Shown in pieces: positions 1 to 10,830 of a stretch of DNA of 64,000 nucleotides. The stretch spans positions 18,939,173-19,003,172 of the forward strand of contig OZ020526.1 of assembly GCA_963971425.1 (NCBI GenBank), written 5' to 3'. Source of the stretch: Bryoerythrophyllum caledonicum (taxonomy: Eukaryota; Streptophyta; Bryopsida; Pottiales; Pottiaceae). Below the pieces are notes generated by a model. That model worked only from the letters and a program-made list of their open reading frames with translations. It made no database searches and had not been told where the DNA came from. The position numbers and the translations under genes are program-made. The stretch's first letter is position 1. The number at the start of each line of letters is the position of its first letter.

Positions 1-124
1 GTTAATGCCTCGGGATTAACGGTAGCTGGTAGTTAATGCCTCGGAATTAACGGTAGCTGATAGTTAATGCCTCGGGATTAACGGTAGCTGATAGTTAATG
101 CCTCGGGATTAATGGTGGCTGGTG
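1..124. repeat. 31-bp tandem repeat, four copies
   Basis: Four head-to-tail 31-bp units begin at 1, 32, 63 and 94, each starting GTTAATGCCTCGG and containing ATTAACGGTAGCTG. They differ by one to a few substitutions. GTTAAT and ATTAAC are complementary, so each unit can form a short hairpin. A degenerate partial copy (GTTAACTGCGTGTTAAC) follows at 125. The array runs off the left edge, so its true length is unknown. There are no unique spacers, so it is a minisatellite and not a CRISPR array. Confidence 0.85.
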
Positions 125-1756
125 GTTAACTGCGTGTTAACTAGAAGGTCTACCTAATCCGGGTAGGTGAGCTGAATGCTCCTGATTAAGAACCCCGGAG
201 TGAATGGATGTATATTCATCCTATTTTAACAGAGGGCAAAAGGGGAGTAGGCAGCGGGCAGTGCAAGTGACGAAGCGAGAGGCGCACGAGAGCGAGAGAA
301 AGCGCCCGCGAGATCTAGGGACACAAAAGACGAGTAAATCAAAGCGAAGCGAGTAACCCCCCTTTGCTGACAGCCAGTCCAGGTCGTCGAGTCAGGGATT
401 TTAACCCTGAAGGACCCTGCCCTTAAGTTCCCTTGATTTTAAGATTTGCAAAGATCCTTTATAAAATACTAGTATGTACCCGTGTCCTCCGGACACACTA
501 AAAAACGAAGTTGAATTTGAAATAAGATTTATTAAAAAAAATTAGATTTGTGATCTCAAACATGTATAGGTTACTGGAGAAGCACATTTTTAGTGATGCT
601 TGGACAATTGGACCAATGCATGGACACTATAGTTGGGCTCGGTTTTTGATGCTTCTAAAGCTAGTGCGTGGAATCCTCTCATTTACAGCAGAAGGCAGCC
701 AAGACATCCACATCGCCATTTCAGGCCACCCTTGTACAACAAATCCCATGTACGAGATCATTTTTGGATGGTTGGGGACCCAAACCATGATCCGGAAATA
801 GATTGGAGGAGAGTTACAATGTGCGGTTGATGCCAAATTAACTTCCGTTGTAAGACATGTGTGGGTGTCCCCGGACGATTGGTCGGGCATCATTCAAATA
901 GGTCACGGCGAGCCAGGCGAAAATATGTACTGCATCTACAAGGACCCTGCTTTCCTCCTCGACGCTTAATACTTTTCCTTCACCACCATGGATACACCTG
1001 CCATTTACTCCAACGTAGCAGTTACGACCATTTTGCATTGAGACCAGCAGCAGCTGTTCCCAGGTCTTATTCACCAATATCAACGCATTTGCCTTCGTGG
1101 CCACTGGTAAATTTATTCCTCATCTTCACGCATATCAGTTCCCAATTTCAGTTTGCAACGGGGGGAGCCATTGGTTTCTCAGTTTTGTGTGCATAGAGGA
1201 CTTTCAGAGGTCATATACTGAGAGCCTTCATATCTTTGGTTGTTTGAGATGTAGAACAATAATCCATGTAATTGTTTAGAAGTTATAGCATTTACTGGGA
1301 AGGATTCTCTAAGGATTTCCTAGCAGGTCAACCTTACATTCTTCATAGCATAGTTGCATCAAGAAAACTACATCTTCTTAGCATACGGTATATGATGAGA
1401 GACTGGCTATGAGGATGTTGAAGACTTATTTGAGTGATTAGATTGTTTAGCAAAGTGTTCGGCACCCAAGGCTTGGATCAACACCTAATACATTCCAACA
1501 ATGAAGATGACTTGTGAGAGAAGAAGCAAGTCGTTTGGCATAGTATAGAAATGCAATATGTACAATTGCTAACCATTTTCTTCTCCTTTTCGTAGGGTGC
1601 TCCACCATGTCATATTTCACCTAGGAATCTAACAATTCGCAAGTCAAAATTCACGTTACAAGTTCCAATGTCTGATCTAGAACTAAATAGTGGTCCTAAA
1701 TTTTACGGTGGATAGCGGAACCGTATCAAGTAGAGCCAAAAACTAGAGCCACTTTG
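125..1756. other. unassigned intergenic region
   Basis: No gene is recognised. Around 229-372 a short segment rich in GCGAAGCGAG-like motifs starts CAGAGGGCAAAAGGGG and ends CCCCCTTTGCTGACAG, loosely inverted ends that could mark a small MITE. A TTAACCCTGAAGG end resembling the TTAA/CCCCTAAAG MITE family occurs near 402, and a GTGTCC/GGACAC hairpin near 482-498. Between 550 and 1,100 short open frames overlap on both strands; one plus-strand frame ending near 968 reads like degenerate coding sequence (…IGHGEPGENMYCIYKDPAF) but I cannot assign it. Confidence 0.4.
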
Positions 1757-2279
1757 CTACTGCGGCGGGGCGGGGTTCTGCACGGCGCGCAGAATCTCCT
1801 GCTGCGGTTCTTCCTCCAGAATCCCGAGCACCCGGTGCGAGACGTAATCTTGGATGTATGCCTTCTTGATGCGCTGCGCCCTCAACGACGCCAGCTCCTG
1901 CACACACAAGATCCGTTCGCTCAGACCATAAGAGCACCAGAGGATGAGGAGACGAAGAGGAGAGGAGAGAAGAGGAGAGAAGAGGAGACGAAGAGGAGTC
2001 GACAAAAAGAGGAGACGAAGAGAAGAGGAGAGGAGAGAAGAGGAGACGACAGAATAGGAGACAAAGAGAAGAGGAGACGAAGAGGAGAGGAGAGGAGAGA
2101 AGAGGAGACGACAAACGAGGAGACAAAGAGAAGAGGAGAGGAGAGGGGAGAAGAGAGAAGAGGAGCGAAGAGAAGAGGAGAGAGCGGACATTTACCTCGG
2201 CGACGAACCACGAGAATCCGAATTTGGCAAGGAACAGTAGGTGCTCTAGCAATAGGATGGCGGCCAGGCCGGGCTTGAT
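1757..2279 (-). pseudogene. anoctamin (TMEM16)-like C-terminal exons, gene fragment
   Basis: Two minus-strand exons fit together in phase 0. The upstream exon (2,279 to 2,196, 28 codons) ends at a GAG|GTAAAT donor; the downstream exon (1,897 to 1,757, 46 codons plus TAG) follows a TGTGTGCAG acceptor. The first encodes a hydrophobic helix with the EH…K pattern ([17 protein letters not shown]) typical of the last membrane segment of anoctamins; the second reads E-x-A-x-x-RAQRIK, like the tail of plant anoctamin-like proteins. Family knowledge: these are membrane proteins with channel or lipid-scramblase roles. Earlier exons are not visible upstream (2.3-2.75 kb), so this is a gene tail or fragment. 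The intron is filled by a polypurine minisatellite. Assignment rests on a short stretch recognised from memory. Confidence 0.5.
1940..2187. repeat. polypurine GAGGAGA(C/A)GAAGA minisatellite
   Basis: About 250 bp of almost pure purine on the plus strand, built from irregular GAGGAGACGAAGAG and GGAGAGGAGAGAAGA units. It creates long serine/leucine-rich or arginine/glutamate-rich open frames in several registers; these are repeat artefacts. It sits inside the intron of the anoctamin-like fragment. Such mirror-symmetric polypurine tracts can form triplex (H-) DNA. Confidence 0.85.
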
Positions 2280-2752
2280 CTTCCACCATTAGAGAAGTTT
2301 TGGGGTCATTGAGAGGCCCCCTGAGCCAAAAATCGGGCAGCTGTTTTGAGCGGGAAACGTACAGGACACATCAGAAAATCGTAGTAGCACATAAGGTGCC
2401 ACCTTGCTGCCACACTCGAGCTCATGCAAGTTAGCAGCCAATCACTGAACTGAAGTCCTTGCTTGGATACAGTAGACAATAAACTTTCGCATGTATGCTT
2501 AGACGTACTCTCAATATTTTAGTAGATCCACGGCCTTTGAAAAAAATTGAAAAAAACAGCGTTGTTCTAGCCGGACTAAATAAACAAACTGTAAATTTAT
2601 GGCGGGAATCTGATGACATGGATTAATGGTGCACAATCTAAGTATGTAATCATCCTCTTTCCCAGCCCCGGGCGTCTTAGATATTTAGTTTCAAAAGTTC
2701 TAAGGAGAGAAGCAAGTTACTTTGCTACAGCAAGTTACTTTGCAGTAGCTAG

Positions 2753-3979
2753 ATGTCGAAGCCATTGGAAGAGGTCCATAGTGTCGTGCTCGACAACACT
2801 GTGGATGCACGTGGTAAATGTATTCCACTGCGCATAGAAATTGGATCATGGGTGACATTGGGAGCAGCCGAAACAGGACCATGGTCTCAGGATGCTAGGA
2901 TTCATGGTGTTGACACGTTTGCTGGAGCATGGAAGGCCCAAATTTTAGAGTTTAGTTTCAAAGTGGAGGTGCAACGAGGGAAAGATGTGTTGCAGCTTGA
3001 CGATATCAAGGTGCGGCATGCTTATCAGCGATGGCAACTACAGCTTGATCCGGCGACTTGTGTCAACAAGCCACGCGCATGCAATCTGCTATATTTGTCC
3101 TACTGGGACGACTAGGTTGATCCAACGGCGATGATAGATGCCATTCTTGTCGTACATCATGAGGTTGGAGAGGCTGCAGTGCGCAATGGCCGTAGTCATA
3201 AGCAGCTCTTAGATAATGGTACTTTTTTTTTGAAAGCCATCTATGTTCCTCAATCTGGCACTTCCTTGTATGGTAGTCTAGAAAAATTGTCACTACCCGC
3301 CCTTGATGATCCGCATTGGCCCCTCCCGGACATGCACACCTCAGAGGCTTTCAGAGCTAAGCTTGCGGTGGATATTGCGGAAGCAATGAAAGGGGGCACT
3401 GGTAGTAAAGCGGCACATGTGAAGTGGTTCATGCCCGTGCATGTAATGGTGGGCTTCTTTTCGGTAGCAGACAACGTACGTCGCACTTCGACGATGTACA
3501 TCATCAAGGCACCATCAACAACAGTTCTGAATAGTTTAATGGATGTTGGATGGGACGAGAAGTTCCAAGCAGGGCAAGACGTGCTTAAGCTCACCGTTAG
3601 CAAGTCTAGCATGGTTTTCCGCTATCATTTAGCGCGACAGGTGTTGTATCTCAATTTTCAGCATGTGCGCTACAAGAAGGAGGGTAGTGTTTGGGTGCCC
3701 ATTGATCACGCTGTGCTTCAGCACATGATACCCATCATAGTTGAATTCAGAGGGAAAGAGTTGCCCAGTTTCGAGGTTGGTTCGCTTTGGCCAATTTCGC
3801 ACATTCGAGAGGAGATCTCAATTCTGCTTCTACGAGAGGTCATCCCCGAGTACTACGACCTTGTTGTGAAGCACCCTGGTTTGGCTGATTTCAAAATCAA
3901 TGCTCGATCTGAGCGAAGCACAAAAACCAAAGCGTTCTTGTTGGGGAAGTCTAGTACCTTGAAGATAGTCCCCTGCTGA
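2753..3979 (+). pseudogene. unrecognised single-exon protein gene with one in-frame stop
   Basis: One reading frame runs from ATG 2,753 to TGA 3,979 (408 codons) broken only by TAG at 3,113-3,115 (codon 121). Sequence on both sides of the stop has the same coding character, so it was one gene. There is no signal peptide or membrane segment. The N-terminal part (residues 25-115) is rich in beta-type alternation; the middle holds KWFMPVHVMVGFFSV; the C-terminal 70 residues (IREEI…LREVIPEYYDLVV…KTKAFLLGKSSTLKIVP) have the spacing of a ubiquitin-like fold, which is only a resemblance. I do not recognise a family. TAG could come from TGG or CAG by one transition. Neighbours are repeats, and no promoter was identified. 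Confidence 0.5.
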
Positions 3980-5450
3980 TGCAAGTTACAGTAGCTCAAA
4001 TTTGGTTTAGACAGAAGCTTGTTGTAGACATTCAGAGGAGGTTTAAGAATTGCAAAACTATACTTGATGTTGAAAGAGCATTTGCAGTTGTTATTCAATC
4101 TCTACATTTGTCTCTTCTACTTGATTTTGGAACTACATCTGTAAGCATTTGTCAATTCGTTTGAATGAAATAGATTCCGTTGCTGTAGCATTTCAGCCAT
4201 TGTTTGTAAACAAGAGCCGAATCTTGTCTCCTAATTTGATACATTGAGTTTATACAGATTGACCTAGGTTTGGATTCATACTACAACATTTATTACTTTT
4301 AATGTAGTGGACATTAAATGCAAGCCCGTACACCAATTGTGAAGTAGACAATTAGTATAGTGATAAAATTATACACCAAATACTAATCACTACAGTATTA
4401 GTGAGTGCTTTTGGTTTGGTAGTTGGCATTCAGTATTTTGCATTTAGTCTAATGATATATATATACCGTATCCTAGGGTAAGGTTCGGCTTTAAATAATT
4501 CTAAAAATAGCTTCCAAAATATGTTTAGATATATGATTTAGAAATATCATCAGAATTTTAACACGGTGAAAAAAAAATTGAAGAATAATAAATTTTTAGT
4601 GCAACATCCAAAAATTTAGAAAATGTAAAAATATTAATGCAACATCCAAAAATTTAGAAAATGTGAAAATGTTAGTGCGACATCCAAAAAATTTATGAGG
4701 AGGCTAACAGTTGTCAAAGAAACTCCACCTAGGAGCATGTACATGTGAGCTTGGTAGAGCAGGCCAAAAAAATTTAGAAAATGTGAAAAAGCTAAAGCAA
4801 AATCCAAAAAATATTTGAACGAGCAGTCATCCAGAAACTCCACGTGTGAGCGTGGTAAAGCAGGTTGTGTAGGAGGCTTAAGTCCGGCTCACTACCCCAG
4901 GGGTCGCCACGTCAACAAAAGCATAGAGCCTACACAAGCCGGATACACCAGAGCCGGTTATGAATTCGTTAATGGTATGTGGAGCGTTTCATTATATCGA
5001 GGTCACCTGCAGCATCAACAAAAGATATGGGACAATACCCCAAGTTAATATGTTTCTTTGCTCTAACGCTTAATCTGCTTCTTTGCTTCATTGTTGTAAT
5101 ACATTCCACGTGCATTTGAGAACGTGGTCACGCTATCCTATTCCCAAGTACTTAATCTGATTCAAAAAATTAGGTACAGACTGATACAGTGTACGTACCC
5201 TTTAGATATATATTTCAGCTGCTACAGCAATAATTCCTTATACTAATATGCCGAGGTACAAATGATTCCACGTACTAAAAAAAAACTTTGACTCATCTAC
5301 ATAAACAAGGTTAACTAACGTGTTAGTCAGCATTTAAACAAATGCAGCATGAACAGTCTTAAATCAAAGCTCTATACTTCATTGTTTGTGAATTGAGCCT
5401 TTGAGTGTCATAAGGTCTAGCAGTATGTTCACAACACAAGCAACGATTTG
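3980..5450. other. AT-rich intergenic region
   Basis: No gene is seen. The region is AT-rich and holds a short tandem repeat (4,599-4,715, listed separately) and two related GTGAGC(T/G)TGGTA segments near 4,745 and 4,846. A small open frame at 4,815-5,048 has no recognisable features. Confidence 0.5.
4599..4815. repeat. 38-39-bp tandem repeat plus dispersed copy
   Basis: Three direct copies of an AT-rich unit beginning TGCAACATCCAAAAATTTAG start near 4,600, 4,638 and 4,676 (period 38-39 bp). A further related copy (AAATTTAGAAAATGTGAAAAAGC…ATCCAAAAAATATT) lies at about 4,770-4,815, separated by 60 bp of unrelated sequence. Probably local slippage duplication. Confidence 0.7.
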
Positions 5451-6970
5451 CTAAATCGCCGAATCACAATCAACTGCAGGCTCTTTGTCATTCACTAGAG
5501 TGTTGTCATCCTTGCCGGCGGCTCGTAATACGCTCGAGAAGATAGTACAATTGGTATGGTGGTGTGGCTTCATCAGTCCCCCAAATTGTGCCACCCACGG
5601 GCCTGTGAGATGAATCGGTGATGAAGCATGGTGAGGATCCTTACACCTCTTACACTTATAATCTTGACCTGCCATCAGTTCCGCCACGCATGGAGCATGC
5701 AAGAAGCAACCACAAGATGACAAAACCGCGGCTTTCCACACAAATCCTAAACCACAATAAGCACAAGTGTCATTGCCTTCTACTCCTAAAGGGGAATAGA
5801 TGATTGTGTTGGATAATTAAACGGCCTCGGTGTTTGAAGTGTGAGGGATTGTCGCTTTGCTTTCGCAAGTTGTGCTTGAGCGCTCGTCAATGTTGCAATA
5901 GCCGCGTCGTGTGCTGTGCGTTGCGTTGCCACATCTGACTCCAGCTGCAACACCTCCGCCCGGAACTTTGTGTCTGACTCTCGCAGAGAAGCAAGCTGAG
6001 CCGACAATTCTTCCATTTCCACGGCTTTGTTAGCATACACAGTAGCTGGAGCGCCTTCACGAAGAAGACATTTTACCTGTTTTGATGCTACAATGTATGC
6101 AGCATTAAGCGCATCCTCGGCTTCGTCATCTTCCACGTGCATTTTCTCGAAAGCAGCGTTGAGTTTCAGGCGTGTCTCCTGTAGAGGGGCCGCTATCGCC
6201 TCCACTTCATTCGCGCAGATGCACTCCTCTTCCTGCGCAGCAACAAGACCAATGGAGGACGGTGGGCCGAAACTGTTTGCTTTGTTGCTTGTGCAAGATA
6301 ATTGTGAAATTATCTTGCACAAGCCTTCAACTTGGCAGTGCGTTGCCACCGGCCCAAGCTTCTGGGGATTACGGCGTTGATTCTTCAGTCGATGCTCCAT
6401 GCGCGACAGTGCTTCCGCGCACCAGTTCACAAGCTTCTGATGAACGAACGTGGCGTAGCAAGCCTTCAAGAATCACAAAGAGTAGTAAGCATTGTCGGGT
6501 TTATTACGGTAGACCTTGAAGTATTGTTGCCCGAACGTCTTCACCTGTGTTGGATCGGTGCACCTCGCCTACTCGTATTGATGGAGCTGACTGCCCGGCT
6601 CCCACACGTTGGTGACTTCCTTGTCGGTGATGAAGGGATACACCTTGGAGACTTGCTTCACAAGCAGACCTTCGGCGCAAAGACCCACCCGCGTAGTGAA
6701 GAACTGGCGCCCGTAATGTGCATCACGCCCAAGCAACATGGGTGCTGCAGCAACCATTCGCTCGCGCAAGTCGTTTCCAATATCCGCGAGGTCAAACGGA
6801 TCACCGAACTCCTCTCTGGAAATCCCATGCACAGTCAGTGCCTCGCTCTCACTGGCACCTGAAGAGGAGTCATCCGCGTGATCCTCTGGTGCAGGAAGCT
6901 GAAGCATCGGCAGTGGGCTGCAGCTCACCCTCCGCTTCCACTTCCCCTCCATTTTCTGTCGTGACGTCAT
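5451..6970 (-). pseudogene. coiled-coil protein with C-terminal RING-like zinc motif, broken
   Basis: On the minus strand one frame runs from ATG 6,970 to 5,786, interrupted by TAG at 6,569-6,571 and TGA at 6,473-6,475. Residues 1-133 are polar; residues 165-394 include a long Ala/Glu/Gln-rich coiled coil (EMEELSAQLASLRESDTKF region). Just downstream, shifted by one frame, 5,775-5,451 encodes C-x2-C (CAYC), CGC, H-x2-C (HAPC) and C-x2-C (CKRC), the ligand order of a RING or related treble-clef zinc domain. RING proteins usually act as ubiquitin ligases; here that is inference from ligand spacing only. The 28-nt GT…AG stretch at 6,541-6,568 is too short to be an intron removing the first stop. 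Two stops and a frameshift make this a pseudogene of an unidentified coiled-coil/RING-like gene. Confidence 0.5.
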
Positions 6971-8083
6971 TGAAACTCAACTACAGTACTCTACTAGGTC
7001 AGGATAATTACTACATTTTCAATTAGACCTCTCAATCTAGTTTTCTCTCATACTTCTTCTTCTCACTCCCATAGTCACTTTCTAATTTTACCAAGGCCTT
7101 GCTTTCAAATAGATATAATACTTGCTCTTCATCAATAGTTCAATTTGACTGTTTCAAGTATCTGTCTAATAGACTTTTCTTTTCATGTTGGTTTCCTTCC
7201 AACACCAACCTTTATTATTCAACCTTCTTCAATGTACCTCCTCTATAGGTTCAAACAGACAATAATAACACAACTTTCAATTAGACCCAGCATGAATGCA
7301 CATGATAATGCTGATACTCCATCATACAAACCACAGTCAGAGTCAAATTGACATTGTAACTAACCACCATGTATTTACTGTAAAATCAACTCTAAGCAAA
7401 GTTCAGCAATCAATTCTTTCTTTTTTATTTTATATTATTATTTTCTATAAATGTCAATTTGACTGGATCCACTTAGCTTTCAATTCAATTCGACTTTTAT
7501 TCAAGCATTACATTCCACAAGTAGAAAACAGTTCAATTTGACAAGCTTTTCACAGAAATTGCATCAACAAACACTTGGAATTTTTTATATTTTTCAAAGT
7601 CTACATGGGGTGACTAACACTGGCCTAGTATAGTGTTTTACTTCATCTTCCTTCTCTTGCTTATAGTGTTCAAAATCTAAAAGTCATGACTCCTGGGAAG
7701 AGCCATTTCCAAAGTGTATGCCTTTTTAAATTCTACTTGCATCCTTTGGATTCTAAGGAGTTTCTTGCAACCCGTGTGTTTCTTGAAGCAATGTTTCAGC
7801 AACGTTTTAGCAACGTGGGAACTAGTACAGAGAACGTACTGAAAGAGATCGGGAACTTTGAAGAGGTGGGTCTAATTAACCGAAATTTTAAGATGGCTCC
7901 AAGCTTATTGTTGTGATGACAAAATTATTCAGTGCTATTTTGGCACATCGATGGCAACCTGGTGGCATCAACTTCTCTTAAGTCTAACTTGAAATAGCTA
8001 GTCTCACAAAATGTAATGAGAACTATGTTCGTGTATATTGTCAGCTGTGTCTCCCAAGTTCCAACCATGCAAACGATATGAGT
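6971..8083. other. AT-rich intergenic region
   Basis: No supported gene. The stretch 7,020-7,560 is strongly AT-rich with repeated (T)CAATTTGAC and TTCAATTAGAC motifs. A 76-codon open frame at 7,686-7,916 (with FLEAMFQQRFSNVGTSTENV) looks protein-like in composition but is too short to assign and has no visible splice partners. Confidence 0.4.
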
Positions 8084-8087
8084 TTAG

Positions 8088-9010
8088 TCCCTAAAGGACC
8101 AGAGTCTCCTTCGGGGGATTTCTGATTTTGGCCAGGTTCCAAAAATTCGAAAAAAAATCTTTTTTCTTTGAAATTTTTATTCTAGATTGCCTCTGATAAG
8201 AGCTTCGTGGACATATTTTTATTTTATTTTTCGGATTTGTGGTTTGAAAGTTAGTACCACTTAAAGCCAAAAGTGGGGACACCGGGCACCTCCAAAAATT
8301 TTGACAAAAGTTTCTTTTGACATTGAGATTTTTCACACATAAAGAATATCTCCTTTACTGGAAATTTTCACAAGAAAATCTTGTCTTTAGTGTAAAAAGG
8401 CATTTTATTCCAAGTCAAACATTTTCACACATTGTCGGGCAACGGGGGAAAAGAACTTCATATTTTCTACATAAAACCTAGAGATCTTTATATTTTTTCA
8501 CTTTTTATTTCTTCAACAACAATATGTGGTGAAAACCTTCTTATTGACCGTTTGGATGATCATTTGAATACATACGTAGTTCACAAAAAAATAAAACGTA
8601 AAATGGCAATTTTTGAACCTCCACTCCTTGCACACTTGTTTTGAATATGCTACCCCCTTTTTTACCTCTAAAAATTGGTGTGTTGGGTAAAAACATCATG
8701 CTTAAGACAATGGTAAAAGATTTAGACCTTGTACAATGCAAAAATTTGATAGAGAGTGAAGTCAAAGTCTGCTGATCTACTCAAAGCAGGGAAGAAAATG
8801 AACCATTGTTTTGACTTTAAACACTAAAATCTATCAATATGTGTGGTGGATTGCAACCAAAATTCTATGGCATGTTTATATAGAAGTCTGTTTTAAGATC
8901 TTACGGTTGAAAATCTGAAATTCACTTTAAAATGTGATTTTCATGTCTCTTTTTGGCAGTGGCAGTTTTGGATTGGTTTTAGAGCGAAAGTGGTCATGGT
9001 CGTTTAGGGG
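8088..9010. mobile_element. TTAA-type MITE (923 bp), complete copy
   Basis: The element starts TCCCTAAAGGACCAGAG at 8,088 and ends GGTCGTTTAGGGG at 9,010. It is flanked on both sides by TTAG (8,084-8,087 and 9,011-9,014), a variant of the TTAA target duplication. The termini are inverted (CCCTAAA(G/C)GACCA). No transposase is encoded. Internal segments (for example CCAATTTTTAGAGGTAAA, and GGCACCTCCAAAAATTTTGA) recur at 30.7-31.5 kb in reverse orientation and, more diverged, at 23.7, 24.5, 47.4 and 53.1 kb. TTAA targets with CCC/GGG ends are the hallmark of piggyBac-like transposons, so this is probably a non-autonomous piggyBac-like family. Confidence 0.7.
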
Positions 9011-9014
9011 TTAG

Positions 9015-10580
9015 TGGGCTACTCGTTGTGAAGATGGAGACGGTGTTCCCACCCGTGTTCCATCAAAACATTGCTGAAAGCAATGTTGTCCCGCCTAATT
9101 TTTTTTCTAAGGCGAAATAGCCCTCAAACGTTATTTCGGACGGAGGGGTTGCTAAATATCGTTGCTTGACCACCCCTTTTCTACTAGTGGTAATTCAAAC
9201 CAAATCAGGCATGTTAGAAAGATGTATGTAAAGTCCCATGGTAACCACAACTATTTATTGTGTTGAACGAAGGGCTTGAAAAGGAGACTTGAAAGTGATT
9301 TGTACTTTTCCTTATTTAAAATTTTTATCCAAAAGGTGTTTCAAATATTGAAACAAATTTCTGACTGATTTCTTATCATTCATCATTGTATGACAACTTT
9401 TTTAATAATCAGTTTTAGACAATCTTAAAAATTGTATCTCATGAAGTTGTAAGGAACAATTATTTTGTTCCACTGCATATGATGTACCAAAAAGGAACAA
9501 TTATTTTGTTCCACTGCATACGGTGTACCAAAAAGGCCATGCCTCGACGGTTTAGGGTATTCTCCTAAAATACGTAGGCCACCCACGGTTTAGCGTAGGC
9601 GACCATCGCGCATGCCCAGGCTCCCCGCGATGGAGCGCAGGCCACCTCCGATCTGCACTCCCCGTTTTTTCCATCATCCGCCCGTTCTTCTTTCATCATC
9701 TGTCCGATTTTTTTTTCATCCACTGCCACGGGGTTTACTCTGTCGCGGTAGTTTGCTCTGCCGCAGGGTTTGCTCTGTCTTTGCTCTGTCTTTGCTCAGT
9801 GCCCTCGCTCCCTGACCTCCCGGCATTTTCCCTTTCATTCGAAACCAAACCGAGTTGTATCCGGTTCTCTAGGGTTTTTGCGCAACTCGGCGAACTAAAC
9901 TGATATTTGGATTCAACTTCTTGTTCTCTTGGATTCAACTTCTTGTTCTTTTTACTACTCATGAGGTTTGTGCAAATACAGATCTTAGGGTTTTGCGCAA
10001 CCGGTTCCTCTTTGGCAGGCTAGACCGATATTTTAATTCAACTTGTTATATTATTAGCCGTGAGGTTTTGCGCAATTGAGCTGAGCTGAGGGATTCTGGT
10101 CGTGCACAAACACATCGTGCCAACAGGTGAGAGCCCACACTTAGAGGCAAACTCGGAGCAATGGTGACTATACTATCACCGTTGCCTCCGTAAACAACGA
10201 AAACAATAGTTCACAAAAGAAACTAACAACCTCCAACAACCTAGGCTAGGGAAAAATAAATAAATACCGAGACCATAACATTTAGTAATTGGTCTACAAG
10301 GACCCCTTTACTCGCCCCCTTCGCCCGTGCTGAAGCCCCTTTCACACCGGTGAACCACACAATTAACGTAAAGTGTATGAACAACCGAGCATGAAAACCT
10401 CTCAAGTCCAGAAAAATCAAGGTGACCTATAGAAAAGACACTAGTAGACCGTTGTCCTGATGAAAATTCTTCCATCATGTACATACAAGTATTAGTCTTT
10501 ATATGTGTCGATTTTAATAAGTAAGGAGTTGGGGTAAAAGGGGTTGGTCGTGGTAAGAACCACGGTTTGAGGATTTGGGC
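9015..10580. other. intergenic region with short repeats
   Basis: No gene. A 41-bp unit containing the hairpin GGAACAA-TTATT-TTGTTCC is tandemly duplicated at 9,451-9,532. Between 9,600 and 9,830 the DNA is C/T-rich (TTTGCTCTG(T/C)C repeats); 9,840-10,080 holds three copies of AGGTTTTGCGCAA or close variants and a doubled TTGGATTCAACTTCTTGTTCT. Confidence 0.5.
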
Positions 10581-10585
10581 AGGTG

Positions 10586-10830
10586 TTAGCATTTAGGTGC
10601 TGCACCGTTCTTGTCACTGCTCAGGGGGGTAGGTAGCGGGTTGACTGGTATTTTTCCTGCCTCACTAGCGAGCCAAGCCGTGGGACGCCGAACCACTCGA
10701 CGGGCTCGATTGGGTTCGAACCCGGACCGGCGGCAGCCACTGACCACGACATTTCCAGCCAACCAAGTCCACGACTTGGCGATCAGGTTGTGCGAATCAA
10801 CACCTTTATACGTCCGTACCATCAGCTATC
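10586..10830 (-). mobile_element. tRNA-derived SINE-like sequence (candidate)
   Basis: On the minus strand a perfect RNA polymerase III B-box core (GGGTTCGAACCC) lies near 10,715-10,726, preceded about 20 bp upstream by TGGTCAGTGG, which resembles an A box. Spacing is shorter than in a normal tRNA. No acceptor-stem pairing is evident, so it is not a functional tRNA gene. No target duplication was found. It differs from the SINE at 52.7 kb. Confidence 0.35.

Noticed and set aside
1-124. Possible CRISPR array (regular 31-bp repeats)
   Set aside because: The units are directly adjacent with no unique spacers, and the window is eukaryotic nuclear DNA.
1743-2289. Serine/leucine-rich or Arg/Glu-rich proteins of 122-174 codons
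   Set aside because: They are translations of the polypurine minisatellite in several registers and are not conserved-looking proteins.
6541-6568. Intron removing the stop at 6,569
   Set aside because: The only GT…AG pair here would be 28 nt, too short for a plant spliceosomal intron, and the frame is continuous without it.
10686-10760. Functional tRNA gene (perfect B box)
   Set aside because: No acceptor stem pairing or proper A-box spacing is visible, so a SINE relic is more likely.
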